Source: Pseudomonas paralcaligenes (GTDB lineage Bacteria > Pseudomonadota > Gammaproteobacteria > Pseudomonadales > Pseudomonadaceae). From it: a stretch of 64,000 nucleotides of DNA. A model generated the notes under the pieces. It saw only the letters and a program-made list of their open reading frames with translations, was not told the origin of the DNA and searched no databases. Below are positions 21,447 to 31,300 of the stretch, piece after piece. The DNA lies in the NCBI RefSeq assembly GCF_019655855.1, contig NZ_BPFX01000003.1, positions 310,001-374,000 on the forward strand, read 5' to 3'. The stretch's first letter is position 1. Every line of letters starts with the position of its first letter. The position numbers and the translations under genes are program-made.

Positions 21447-22460
21447 TCACGTGATCCGCTCGCGCACCACGATGCACTTGGCCAGGGGCTGGACCAGCGC
21501 CTCGGTCGCCTCCTCGCAGCCCACCACGGTCGGGCTCACCAGCAGCGGATCGCAATGGCCGCCGCCGACCAGCTCGAACACCTTGGGGATGTGCGGGCGC
21601 ACGTTGCAGGCGCCCACCGACAGGGTCACGTCGCGCAGGTACATGCCGAACAGGGGAATCTTCGGGTCCTCGAAAATGATGCCGATGCACGAGCAGTGCC
21701 CGCCCGGGGCCAGGGCCAGAAGCCCTCGGTGCAGCGCCTGCGGGTCGCGCGTGGCGGAGACCACCACGTCGTAGCGTTCGTCGAGCGTGGCGGCCAGCTC
21801 GACGTTGGCGCCGCTGCGCAGGGCCAGTTCGCGCCGGTAGTCGCTGTCGTCCAGGTAGTCGACGCTGGCCGCGCCGGCCGCGACCGCCATCTGCACGGCC
21901 AGCACGCCCAGGCTCTCGGTGCCGCCGACCACCAGCACGCGGGCCTCCTCGCGCGCGGCGATGGGGCGGCTGGCGGCCACCCAGGCGTCGGTCAGGTTGT
22001 CGCTGGCGCTGGCCACCGCCAGCGGGTTCAGGCCGGGCGGCAGCGGCACCAGCATGGCGTCGGCGAACGGCACCAGGACCACCTCCGAGAACAGGCCGCC
22101 CCAGTGGCCGCCGGCCGGCACGCCATAGGCGGCGTGGCGCGGCACCGCGGTGCAGGCGGTGGCCCTGCCCGCGAGACACTGGCGGCAGTTGCCGCAGGCG
22201 ATCTTCCAGGGCACCGACACCAGGTCGCCGCGCCGCACGCCGGTGACCTCTTCGCCGACCTCCAGCACCTCGGCCACGCATTCGTGGCCGAGGGCGAACG
22301 GCGGCTTGAAGGGTGTGGCTCCGGCGATCAGCCGGCGGTCGAGGTCGCAGGACGCGGAGGCGATCGGCCGCACCAGCGCGCTGCCGGGGCCGGCGAGCGC
22401 CGGCGCGGGCTTCTCCACCCAGGCCAGCTGTCCGGGGCCACGCACGATGAGTTCCTGCAT
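21447..22460 (-). CDS. Zinc-dependent alcohol dehydrogenase (MDR family)
   Basis: A 337-residue medium-chain dehydrogenase. The catalytic zinc site includes GHECVAEV, the structural zinc has four Cys in CGNCRQCLAGRATAC, and the cofactor-binding region is VLVVGGTESLGVLAVQMAV. The Rossmann glycine motif is GGTESLG, slightly unlike the usual GxGxxG. It lies 4 bp after the PaaI-like thioesterase gene and probably closes a three-gene operon with it and the SnoaL-like gene. The substrate is unknown. Confidence 0.87.
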   Translation of the reverse strand: MQELIVRGPGQLAWVEKPAPALAGPGSALVRPIASASCDLDRRLIAGATPFKPPFALGHECVAEVLEVGEEVTGVRRGDLVSVPWKIACGNCRQCLAGRATACTAVPRHAAYGVPAGGHWGGLFSEVVLVPFADAMLVPLPPGLNPLAVASASDNLTDAWVAASRPIAAREEARVLVVGGTESLGVLAVQMAVAAGAASVDYLDDSDYRRELALRSGANVELAATLDERYDVVVSATRDPQALHRGLLALAPGGHCSCIGIIFEDPKIPLFGMYLRDVTLSVGACNVRPHIPKVFELVGGGHCDPLLVSPTVVGCEEATEALVQPLAKCIVVRERIT

Positions 22461-22464
22461 GGCG

Positions 22465-22896
22465 CTATCCCCTGACCGCGAAGGTGGTGGTGGCCCTGGC
22501 GTAGAGCTTGCCGGCGGCGTCCACCACCTGGGCGTCGCAGATCGCCAGGCTGCGGGTGCGCTCCACCAGCCAGCCCTCGACCCGGTAGGTCTCGCCGGCG
22601 GTCAGCGGCCGCAGGTACTTCACGTTGAGGTCCACGGTGGAGTGGGCGGTGGTCGCCTCCAGCGTCGAGAACAGGGCCAGTGCCGCCGCGCCGTCCAGGC
22701 AGGTGGCGGCGAAGCCGCCGTGCACGGCGCCCGCGGGGTTGAGGTGGCGGCCGTCCGGGCGGGCCTCCAGGGTGATGCGCCCGGGCTCCACCGCCACGGC
22801 GGTCAGGCCCATGGTCTGGCCGATGGAAGGGGCGGGCAGGTCGCCCCGGATCAGCGCGCGCAGGGCTTGCAGTCCGGAAGTCTCGGTGTCAGTCAT
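22465..22896 (-). CDS. PaaI-type hotdog thioesterase
   Basis: A 143-residue hotdog-fold protein with the PaaI-like signature HLNPAGAVHGGFAATCLDGA, which includes the catalytic-loop Asp, and a second strand set VDLNVKYLRPLTAGETY. Members hydrolyse phenylacetyl-CoA, hydroxyphenyl-CoA or medium acyl-CoA esters. It overlaps the SnoaL-like gene by 8 bp upstream and precedes the alcohol dehydrogenase, so the three are probably translated together. The acyl group is unknown. Confidence 0.85.
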   Translation of the reverse strand: MTDTETSGLQALRALIRGDLPAPSIGQTMGLTAVAVEPGRITLEARPDGRHLNPAGAVHGGFAATCLDGAAALALFSTLEATTAHSTVDLNVKYLRPLTAGETYRVEGWLVERTRSLAICDAQVVDAAGKLYARATTTFAVRG

Positions 22897-23344
22897 GCAG
22901 GCTCTCCTGCTGCGGGTCGAGGTCGGCCAGGGCCGGATGGATCGCCACCAGCTGCGCCGCGGTGTCGGGGTATTCGCGGAAGGCCGTGATCAGACCGTCG
23001 CGCAGGGTGAACAGGTGGGCCCAGTGGTTGACGTACAGCCGGCCGGTGGACTTCACCCGGCAGCGGCCCACGCCCAGCGCCACGACCTGGCCCTGCTCGA
23101 CATCCACCACCAGCGACCGCGCCTCGAAGGCGAGGAAGTCGAGGTGTTCGTCCAGCTGGCCGAGGAATTCGAGCACGCCCGCATGACCATGGTGCTCGCC
23201 GGCCCAGGGCATGATGGAAGATGGACCCGGCGCCTGCCAGAGGCAACTGGCGGCGCAGAGCGGCAGGAGGTCCTGCGAACGACGGGCGGCGAAGGCCGCA
23301 TAGGCGGCCTCGACGATCCCGATCAGGGCTTGGCGATCTGACAT
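22889..23344 (-). CDS. SnoaL-like/NTF2-fold protein
   Basis: A 151-residue protein starting MSDRQALIGIVEAAYAAFAA, with the NTF2-like layout (helical start, then LPLCAASCLWQAPGP and a late VNHWAHLFTLRDGLI strand pair). Polyketide cyclases, ketosteroid isomerases and many proteins of unknown role share this fold. It is first in a likely operon with the thioesterase and alcohol dehydrogenase and has dyad operators upstream. An in-frame ATG at 23356 is possible but has poorer spacing. Confidence 0.7.
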   Translation of the reverse strand: MSDRQALIGIVEAAYAAFAARRSQDLLPLCAASCLWQAPGPSSIMPWAGEHHGHAGVLEFLGQLDEHLDFLAFEARSLVVDVEQGQVVALGVGRCRVKSTGRLYVNHWAHLFTLRDGLITAFREYPDTAAQLVAIHPALADLDPQQESLHD

Positions 23345-23411
23345 ATGACCTCGCAAGGTAGCGGTGGACGGAATGCGACTCCGGCTAGCCTATGCGGGGT
23401 TGGAATATCAA

Positions 23412-23435
23412 ATCAACATTGTTGATCTGACAATG
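23412..23435. promoter_or_regulatory. Overlapping dyad operators upstream of the SnoaL-PaaI-ADH operon
   Basis: ATCAACATTGTTGAT at 23412-23426 is a perfect 15-bp palindrome. CATTGT at 23417-23422 also pairs with ACAATG at 23430-23435 across 7 bp. They lie 68-91 bp before the SnoaL-like start, in an AT-rich patch that stands out from the flanks. Size and symmetry fit a MarR or TetR dimer; the MarR gene at 20974 is the nearest candidate. Confidence 0.6.
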
Positions 23436-23558
23436 TGAAGGGCGTTTCCGTCATTCAAGGGATATGCAGGGGCAGGCCTTGTGGGCTCGGCGGCTGGATT
23501 GTCGAAGGGGGTGCATTCGATGCCTCGCACGGGATGCGGTGGTCGGTGGTGATCCTCT

Positions 23559-24497
23559 TCAACCGTGACCACGGTTCGACTCGGCCAGAATCTGATGGAG
23601 TCCCTGGCGGTAGGTTGTCACTTCGAACCGAGGGAAACGCCGCTTGAACTTCGCGGAGTCGAACAGGTTGTCGTGCTCGTACCGCGGCAGCAGTTCCCGT
23701 AGCTCGCGCACCTGTTTGGATACCAGGCCAGCGGCCGTCAAGGTCCACTTGCCAAGGACCTTGTAGGACGGCTCCCGGCCGAAGAGTTCGGAGGCCAGGG
23801 CCACGAACTGCCTGTAGGTCAGGCGGTCATCGTCGCAGGGGAGGTGCCAGGTTTGCCCGAACGTGTCCGGTGCATTCCCCAGGTCCGCCAGCGCGCGGCT
23901 CGCGTCGGGCGTCCAGATCAGCGTGCGCCGGGTGTCGTCCCGAACCGGCACGCGCGGGGTTTCGCCAGCCTTGATCTTGTCGATGATCAACGTGTTAGTG
24001 ATGCTCTGCGTCTTGTCGGGACCATAGAACTCGGGTGCCCGGCCGATGACCACGGGGATATCGCCCCGCGCCATCTCCAGCAGCACCCTGGACGCCATAG
24101 CTGCGCGCACCTTGCCCTTGCGGCCGACCGGTTCGAACGGCGCATCCTCTGTGAGAGCGCGGTCATCCTGCGGATACATGTAGGTGTTGTCGAAATAGAC
24201 GAACTTGGCATTGGCCGCGCGAGTCGCGTTGAGAGCGTTTTCCAGCATCACCGGGAATTGCGTTTCCCACAGTTCCGTGTCCGGCGGCAGGCCGGCGGTG
24301 AAATAGACGATGCTGCTGCCTTTGACCGCGTTGGCTGCCTGATCGGCGTCCAGCAGGTCCGCCGGCACGAGGGTGTCGGAGTCGTTCACCTTGCGGGGTG
24401 TGCGGCTGACGAGCCGCAGATCCTTCGTGTACGTGCGGCACAGCTCTCGCGCCAGTTCCACGGCGATCTGGCCGGTGGCTCCCAAGATGGTTTGCAT
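23559..24497 (-). CDS. NmrA-like NAD(P)-binding protein / atypical SDR
   Basis: A 312-residue atypical SDR. The N-terminal dinucleotide motif is ILGATGQIAVELARELC, followed by an FVYFDNTYMYPQDD segment with the extended-SDR Tyr. NmrA/HSCARG-like members sense NADP or reduce small carbonyls. It stands alone, with about 200 bp between its stop and the SnoaL-like gene's upstream region and about 400 bp before vgrG. Nothing ties it functionally to either neighbour. Confidence 0.78.
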   Translation of the reverse strand: MQTILGATGQIAVELARELCRTYTKDLRLVSRTPRKVNDSDTLVPADLLDADQAANAVKGSSIVYFTAGLPPDTELWETQFPVMLENALNATRAANAKFVYFDNTYMYPQDDRALTEDAPFEPVGRKGKVRAAMASRVLLEMARGDIPVVIGRAPEFYGPDKTQSITNTLIIDKIKAGETPRVPVRDDTRRTLIWTPDASRALADLGNAPDTFGQTWHLPCDDDRLTYRQFVALASELFGREPSYKVLGKWTLTAAGLVSKQVRELRELLPRYEHDNLFDSAKFKRRFPRFEVTTYRQGLHQILAESNRGHG

Positions 24498-24893
24498 GCT
24501 GACTCCTTGAATTCGTACTTCGTCTGCGTGCTGATCTTCAGAGTCTAGAAACCCATCAACAGACTATTTCAGTCACCACGCCGAACGACATTCGCACCGG
24601 GCGGACATCCCTGGGTGGATTCGAGCGATAGCGGCATAACCCTAACTATGAAGGAAGCTTTAAGGTCAAGAGCATTTCTGGAATCGCCGTCAGCTGCTTA
24701 GGGTCGTGAAAGCCGGACCGGTATGTCTCGATGGGGCGATCGAGCCTCTGCCGCAGCGGACCAAATTGAGACCCATTCGTCGTTTACGGCAAGCCGAATT
24801 GTTGCGGCTGGTCCGTTCGGGTGAAATCCGCGCACTTGGATATGGCTCTAGCGGGATGCGACGGCCAGCTTTAGCTTGCAGGGAGGCGAGCGG
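24498..24893. other. Intergenic region between nmrA-like gene and vgrG
   Basis: This 396-bp gap marks the left border of the type VI effector island. It is less GC-rich than the flanks and has no convincing gene; a 63-codon open frame at 24706-24897 has no ribosome-binding site or coding character. The promoter for vgrG must lie here, but I see no clear -35/-10 pair. GGGAGG at about 24880 is the vgrG ribosome-binding site. Confidence 0.5.
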
Positions 24894-27218
24894 ATGAACA
24901 GAGTACTTAACGTCACTACGGTGTTCGGTGACGATGCGCTGCGCTTTTCGACCCTGAACGGCCACGAGGAAATCTCCCGGCTGTTCGACATGACGCTGGT
25001 CATGAAGAGCGAGCAGAAGGGCCTGGACCCTCAGGCCATCCTGGGCACCACGGTGACGGTGGCGATCGAGCTGGCCGGCGGTGCGCGGCGCCACATCAAC
25101 GGCCAGTGCGAGCAATTCGCCCTGGTCGGCAAGGAAGGCCGCCACTACCTCTACCAGGCCCGGCTCAAGCCCTGGTTGTGGTACGGCACACGCCGCAGCG
25201 ACTACCGCATCTTCCAGAACATGACCGCACCGGACATGGTCAAGCAGGTGCTGGGCAACTACCCGTTCCCGACCCGCTTCATGCTCACCCGCAGCTACCG
25301 CGTGTGGGAATACTGCGTGCAGTACCGCGAGAGCGACACCCAGTTCGTGATGCGCATGCTGGAGAACGAGGGCATCTGGTTCTGGTTCGAGCACAGCGCC
25401 GGCGAGCACGTGATGGTCATCACCGACGACATCGGGCTGTGCAACCCCTATCCCGGCTACGCCAGCATTCCCTACTTCGACCCGGACGTGACCTACCCGG
25501 ACGAGGACCACATCGACACCTGGTCCTCCGGTGGCTCGGTCAAGCCGGGGCAGTACATGTCCCACGACTACAACTTCACCATGCCGCGCTCGGACCTGGC
25601 GGTGCGCCGCGACCAGTCGCCCGGGCATGCCCACGGCAGCTACGAGATCTTCGACTACCCGGGTGGCTACACCAACCTGGGCGAGGGCGAGGCCTACGCC
25701 CGGGTGCGGGTCGAGGAACTGCAGAGCGCGCACCTGCGCGGTCAGGCGACGGGGCGGGCGCGGGGACTGGCGCCGGGCTACCTGTTCACCCTGGAACGCC
25801 ACCCCAGCGCGAGCCAGAACCGGGAATACCTGGTGGTGGCGGCGCACTACCAGTTCAGCGACAACGACTACGAGGCGGCCAGCGGCTCGAGCAGCCACGT
25901 GCTGCGCATCCGGGTCGAGACGCACCCGTCGGACCAGCCGTTCCGCGCCCAGCGGCTGACGCCCCGGCCGCAGACCATGGGCCCGGACACGGCGACGGTG
26001 ACAGGGCCGAAGGGCCAGGAGATCTACACGGACGAATACGGCCGGGTGAAAGTGTCGTTCCCGTGGAACCGCTACTGCAGCAAGGACGAGAACAGCTCCT
26101 GCTGGATACGCGTGTCGCACCCGTGGGCGGGCTCGAGCTTCGGTGGCATCCACCTGCCGCGGATCGGCCAGGAAGTGCTGGTCGACTACCTGAACGGCGA
26201 CCCGGACCGTCCGGTGATCACCAGCCGGCTGTACAACGCCTTCCAGATGCCGCCGTGGCAGCTGCCGGCCAACGCCACCCAGTCGGGCATCCTGACCCGT
26301 TCGAGCCTGGGTGGCGGCTACGAGAACGCCAACGCGCTGCGCTTCGAGGACCGCAAGGGCGAGGAACAGCTGTGGATTCACGCCGAGAAGAACCAGGACA
26401 TCGAAGTCGAGAACGACGAGACGCACTGGGTAGGCAACGACCGCAGCAAGACCATCGACCGCGACGAGACCAGCCACATCAAGCGCGACCGTACGGAGAC
26501 GGTGGACCGTGACGAGACGATCACGGTGCACGGCAACCGCAAGGAAGAAGTGGACGGCAACGAGACCATCGACATCCACCAGAACCGTACGGAGACGGTG
26601 GATGGCAACGAGAAGGTGACGATCCACAAGAACCGCACGAAGAGGGTGGACAAGAACGAGACGGACCGTATCGGCAAGAACTGGTCGACGAGAATCGGCA
26701 AGAACAAGACCGAGACCATCGGCATGGCCTACCTGCAGAACGTCGGGCTGGGGCGGATGGAGAATGTCGGGCTGGGGTACAGCCTGAACGTGGGCATGAT
26801 GATGAACACCCTGGTCGGGATGAGCGAGAGCAGCCGGATCGGCAAGGACAAGAGCACCAGCGTCGGCAAGCAGTACAGCGTGAAAGTGGGGGGCGGCTCG
26901 TCCGGCATTGCCGGCATGGCGGCAATGCCCATGAACATCGTCGCCCCCTCATCGCCGGCAGCCGCTCAGGGCGGTTCCAGCCTCACCATGAATGGCGACA
27001 GCATCACCTTGCAGGTGGGGCCTTCCAAGGTGGTGATCACCGCCAAGGGCATCTTCGTCGATGGCCCGGAGCTTCACTTCAAGGCGGCCAAGACCTTCAA
27101 TGCCGATGCGCCGGACGACATCCACCTCAACAGCGGAACGGCCAGCAGTGCGCCGGACATGGTCGAGGCGGAGAGCAGCCCGCTCGACAGCATCATGAAG
27201 CCCGGGAGCTGCTTCTGA
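24894..27218 (+). CDS. vgrG: Type VI secretion spike protein VgrG
   Basis: A 774-residue VgrG. Residues about 1-370 form the gp27/gp44-like part, about 375-450 the gp5 OB-fold (YTDEYGRVKVSFPWNR ... GQEVLVDYLNGDPDRPV), and about 500-665 a gp5C-like beta-helix of degenerate heptads (TETVDGNEK, TKRVDKNETD, then shorter Gly-rich repeats). A C-terminal part (about 690-774) has PSKVVITAKGIFVDGPE. It trimerises as the T6SS tip. The stop overlaps the DUF2169 start (TGATG), so spike, adaptor and effector are translated as a unit. No sheath, tube or baseplate genes are nearby, so it depends on a T6SS elsewhere. Confidence 0.95.
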   Translation: MNRVLNVTTVFGDDALRFSTLNGHEEISRLFDMTLVMKSEQKGLDPQAILGTTVTVAIELAGGARRHINGQCEQFALVGKEGRHYLYQARLKPWLWYGTRRSDYRIFQNMTAPDMVKQVLGNYPFPTRFMLTRSYRVWEYCVQYRESDTQFVMRMLENEGIWFWFEHSAGEHVMVITDDIGLCNPYPGYASIPYFDPDVTYPDEDHIDTWSSGGSVKPGQYMSHDYNFTMPRSDLAVRRDQSPGHAHGSYEIFDYPGGYTNLGEGEAYARVRVEELQSAHLRGQATGRARGLAPGYLFTLERHPSASQNREYLVVAAHYQFSDNDYEAASGSSSHVLRIRVETHPSDQPFRAQRLTPRPQTMGPDTATVTGPKGQEIYTDEYGRVKVSFPWNRYCSKDENSSCWIRVSHPWAGSSFGGIHLPRIGQEVLVDYLNGDPDRPVITSRLYNAFQMPPWQLPANATQSGILTRSSLGGGYENANALRFEDRKGEEQLWIHAEKNQDIEVENDETHWVGNDRSKTIDRDETSHIKRDRTETVDRDETITVHGNRKEEVDGNETIDIHQNRTETVDGNEKVTIHKNRTKRVDKNETDRIGKNWSTRIGKNKTETIGMAYLQNVGLGRMENVGLGYSLNVGMMMNTLVGMSESSRIGKDKSTSVGKQYSVKVGGGSSGIAGMAAMPMNIVAPSSPAAAQGGSSLTMNGDSITLQVGPSKVVITAKGIFVDGPELHFKAAKTFNADAPDDIHLNSGTASSAPDMVEAESSPLDSIMKPGSCF

Positions 27219-28336
27219 TGGTCGACAACCAGAGCGGCTTTCCGCACTTGTTGTTCGAGAAGAGAGGTTACCGCGGCAAGCCATTCGATGTGCTGGTGAT
27301 CCGTGGCACCTTCGATTTCTCCAGCAACGGCAATCCCATGCCCAGGGCGGCCAGGCAGGAGCCGATCCAGTACGGCGACAGCTTGATCGGCCCGGCTGCG
27401 CACGACCCCATCCGGGCCTTGCTCAAGACCGACGGCGACCTGCTGCTAGGCAAACCGGCAACCGACATCCACATGACCGGCCAGGCCTGTTGCGAGGAGG
27501 GGAAGACCCTGCGGGACTGGGTCATGGGCTTGCGGATCGGGCGGACCGAGAAATTCCTGCACCTGCTCGGGCCCCGGCGCTTCGAAAAAACACCGCTTGG
27601 CTGGCGGTCGAGCACCTCCGAACGCACCGACCGTGTTGCCCTCGACTACCGCCAGGCTTTCGGCGGCGTCTTCTCGGTCAAGGATACGAATGACCGCTGG
27701 CAGCATCTCTACAAGCCGGACAATCCGGTCGGCTGTGGCTGGCTGCCCGATGATACGGACCTGGAACGCTTGGAAAAGACCGAGCGCCGAGCGATGGAGA
27801 AGCAGATCGGCCACATACGGTCCCTGCCCGCGCCTCAGATCGGGGATGCTCAGAAACCCATTGCCAGCCCGTACAGCCGCCATCCGGTAGAGGGCACCGG
27901 CCCTATCGCACGCTGGTGGGAGCCCCGCCTGGCCTTGGCGGGCACCCTCGACGCCGACTGGCGGGCGCAGCAGCATCCCGCGATACCCGACGACTTCGAC
28001 ATGCGCTTCTACCAGAGCGCCCATCCCGACCTGATCTATCCCGGCTACCTCGAAGGCGACGAAGAACTCGCGCTTCTGGGCTGCCTGGCCGAAGGACGGA
28101 CCCACATGCGCCTGCCGGCGCTTGGCATCCTGCTGGCCGTGGCCAAGCGCGATGGCCCCACCACGCTGACCTGGCCGAGACTGGACACCCTGGCGCTCGA
28201 CCTCGATAAGCGCCGGGCCAGCCTGACCTGGCGCTTGCCATTCGGGCGGGACAACCCGGTCCGGCGCATCGGTATCGCGGCCATCGGCATGGATGCCTGG
28301 CGGTGCACGGTAGGGCAGGAGGCCCCACATGTCTGA
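27218..28336 (+). CDS. DUF2169 adaptor for PAAR-like effector
   Basis: A 372-residue protein with the DUF2169 pattern (VLVIRGTFDFS early, then paired-strand segments with VALDYRQAFGG at about 140 and DPVE/HPVEGTGP elements at about 220). DUF2169 proteins are encoded between vgrG and DUF4150-type PAAR-like effectors and serve as chaperones or adaptors that load them, as shown for Agrobacterium Tde2. The gene overlaps vgrG by one base and the rhs gene by 8 bp, exactly the position expected for a dedicated loader. It is probably cytoplasmic. Confidence 0.88.
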   Translation: MVDNQSGFPHLLFEKRGYRGKPFDVLVIRGTFDFSSNGNPMPRAARQEPIQYGDSLIGPAAHDPIRALLKTDGDLLLGKPATDIHMTGQACCEEGKTLRDWVMGLRIGRTEKFLHLLGPRRFEKTPLGWRSSTSERTDRVALDYRQAFGGVFSVKDTNDRWQHLYKPDNPVGCGWLPDDTDLERLEKTERRAMEKQIGHIRSLPAPQIGDAQKPIASPYSRHPVEGTGPIARWWEPRLALAGTLDADWRAQQHPAIPDDFDMRFYQSAHPDLIYPGYLEGDEELALLGCLAEGRTHMRLPALGILLAVAKRDGPTTLTWPRLDTLALDLDKRRASLTWRLPFGRDNPVRRIGIAAIGMDAWRCTVGQEAPHV

Positions 28337-31300
28337 CTCATCCTCAACCGGCGGCTCGGGAGTCGTCGAGCTAGGACCTCTTTACATCACCGACTACGAG
28401 CTTCCTGAGGGAGAACCCACACCTTTGGCTCCGGTCGGTCCGGAAAAACACGTCGCCGAGGAAACCACGGAGTGGCTGGCCGTGTGCAGCTATCCCGACA
28501 GCTGCATGGTCGGCGACAAGGTGGTGCCGTTCGACAGCTGCGCCTTGCTCGACCAGCAAGTCCTGGCCTCACCGGATGTGAAGGCACGTGGCAACTGCGT
28601 ATACCGCCAGGGCGATATGTTCAAGGGCGTGCTGGGCGATGCCGGTGCCCATGTGGTCAGCGAGACCTCCCTGGGGGACGGCCACGTGCTGATCCTCGAA
28701 GGACACAACAAGGTCAAGGTCAACAACATCCCGGTGGCCTGCCATGACGGCCCGTGCATGATCAACACCAATGCCATGGGCATGGGGGGCACGCCGGGCC
28801 GGCTACTCACCGAGATCAGCATTCCCGGCACATCGTCCGTACCGACGGGGCCGAGCAGCAGTGCGCGGCTGGAGCAGCTGAAAGGGCTGCAGGAGAAGCT
28901 GGGGCGCGGCCAGTTCGATCTCGACAAGCTGGACGAATACGTCCAGTTCGGTGAGCTGAACGACATCATCGATGGCATCCAGGGCACTGAAGGAACCTGG
29001 ACGGACTACCTGGCCCAGGGTACGCGAGGCGTGCTCAAGTTTGGCACGGGCATTGGCGAAGGTGCCTACGAGCTGGTCAAGCTGGGCGGGAAACTGATAC
29101 AGCGCAGTCCTCTGCAGAACTTCGTCGATGGCGCGGTCCTGGCGGAGAACATGCGCCTGGGCAATGTCACGGCAGGCAGCGTCGGCAGTCAGGCGCTTGA
29201 GGTGGGCAAGGCGATCATCGTGCCGCCGGAGGCCCAGGAGGCCTGGCAGAAAGGCGCCACGACCGAAGCCGCGGTGCATACCGTGCTCAATGTCGGCACA
29301 TTGGTGGGCGGTCTGGCGAAGAGTGCCGGTGGTCTGTTTCGCAGAACGCCGAAGGTGGAGCCCATTCCCCCGAAGGTGCCGGAGCCGCCACCACCGGCTG
29401 CCATGCCAGAGCCTACTCCGCCGCCGCGTGTACCCGAACAGCCGTCGTCGTCCCAGGGTGTGAAGGTCAAGCAGGAAGCGCCAGCCAACAAGGCCAATGG
29501 CGAGTCCGATATCGATTGCCTGAGCTGTGTCACCAAAGCCCATCCAGTCAACGTCATCTATGGCTGCAAACTGCTCGAAGGCCCGAGCGACCTTGATTTC
29601 ATACTCGATGCCCCGCTGCCCCTGGCTTGGCACCGTACCTATGTTTCCAGCAATGCCCACATTGGTTGGTTGGGCCAAGGATGGAGCCTGCCTATTGAGT
29701 TCCGCCTGGAGCTTCAGGAGGGCTACATTGACTTCATCGATATGCAGGGTCGTCGCACTCAATTTCCTTTATTGGCGATAGGCGAAAGCTTTTTCTCCAG
29801 ATACGAGCACACCACTCTGCAACGCAACCAGCGCAACCAGTACGAAGTGGTGGAACCGGATGGTTTGCGCCTGATCTTCGGCCTGGGTTCGCTCGATCGG
29901 GCCCGTCATGAGGTCGAGGACGACGTACACGGAAACCTGCCGCCGCAGGCCCAGACCCTTTACCTGCTGGGGATGATCGACCCCAACCACAATCACCTGC
30001 GCCTGCACTACGGCAATGATGGTCTGCCGCGACACCTCGATACCAGCAGTGGCCGGCGCGTCGGTTTCATCTTCGACCGTACCCGCGCCGAGCCGCGCCT
30101 GACCCATGTGGTGGAGCTGCTTGGCGAACCCGATGGAAGAGGCCATTACTCGCGCGAGCAGCAGCAGTGGCTGGTCGAGTATCGCTACAGCGCCGAAGGC
30201 GATCTGATCGAGGTCCGCGATGGTGACGGCCAGCTTGGTCGTACCTTCGCCTGGCGCAACCACATGATGGTCGAACACACGGAGCCGGGCGGCCTGGTCG
30301 CGACATATCAGTGGGACCAGTTCGATCCCAAGGGCCGAGTATTGCGCAGCTCCACGGCACAGGGGCAGTCCTGGACCTTCGACTACGATGAAGTCGCCGG
30401 CTGTACCCGCGTCACCGACGCCAGCGGAAGAGAAGAGCGCTTCTTGTACGACAAGGACAAGAAGCTGATCGGCCTGGTCGACGCAGCGGGTGGCAAAACA
30501 CATTACGAGCGTGATGCCTATGGCAACCTGATCGCACTTATCGACCCGGCCGGCAGGGTCACCCGTCGCCAGTATGACGATCGCGGCAATCTGCTCGGCA
30601 TAACCCAGCCCGACGGCGCACGCTACCAGCTGCGCTGGCATGAGCGCTGGCGCAAACCGGTGGCCGTCAGCGACCCCTTGGGGCGGACCACCCATTATCG
30701 TTACGACGAGCGCGGCAACCTGATCGCCGTTACCGAGCCCAACGGCGCGGTTACCGAATACCAGTTGGACGGGCGTGGCCTGCCTACGACCATCCTCGAT
30801 GCGCGTGGCGGCCGCAAGCACCTGGAGCACGATGCGCAGGGGCGCCTGCTGGCCTACACCGACTGCTCCGGTAACCGCACCCAATACAGCTACGACGCCC
30901 AAGGCCGCCTGGCGAGCGTGACCGATGCTCTGGGCCACAACACCCAGTACGGCTACGCGCGCATTAACCGCCGCGACCGGCTGAACAGCATCCGCCACGC
31001 CGACGGTGCCATCGAACGCTTCGCCTACGACCCGCTGGGCCGCCTCATCGCCCACCATGACCCGCTGGGGCGGGTGACGCGCTATCAGCTGGATACCGAA
31101 GGCCGGCCGCTGCAGCGCATCGATGCCCTCGGCCACAGCCTCCGCTATGAATACGATGTGCATGGCCGGCTGGTCCGTCTGCACAACGAGAACAATGCGA
31201 TCTACCGCTTCGCCTGGGATGCACTGGATCGACTGGTGGCCGAGCAGGGTTTCGACGGGCGACGCATCGACTATCGCTACGATGCCACCGGGCAACTGCT

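Noticed and set aside
24706..24897. 63-codon open frame before vgrG
   Set aside because: No ribosome-binding site, no family, and it overlaps the vgrG start; treated as leader sequence.
26400..26900. DNA direct repeats or CRISPR-like array inside vgrG
   Set aside because: The periodicity is in the protein (beta-helix heptads) and the DNA copies are unequal without spacers.
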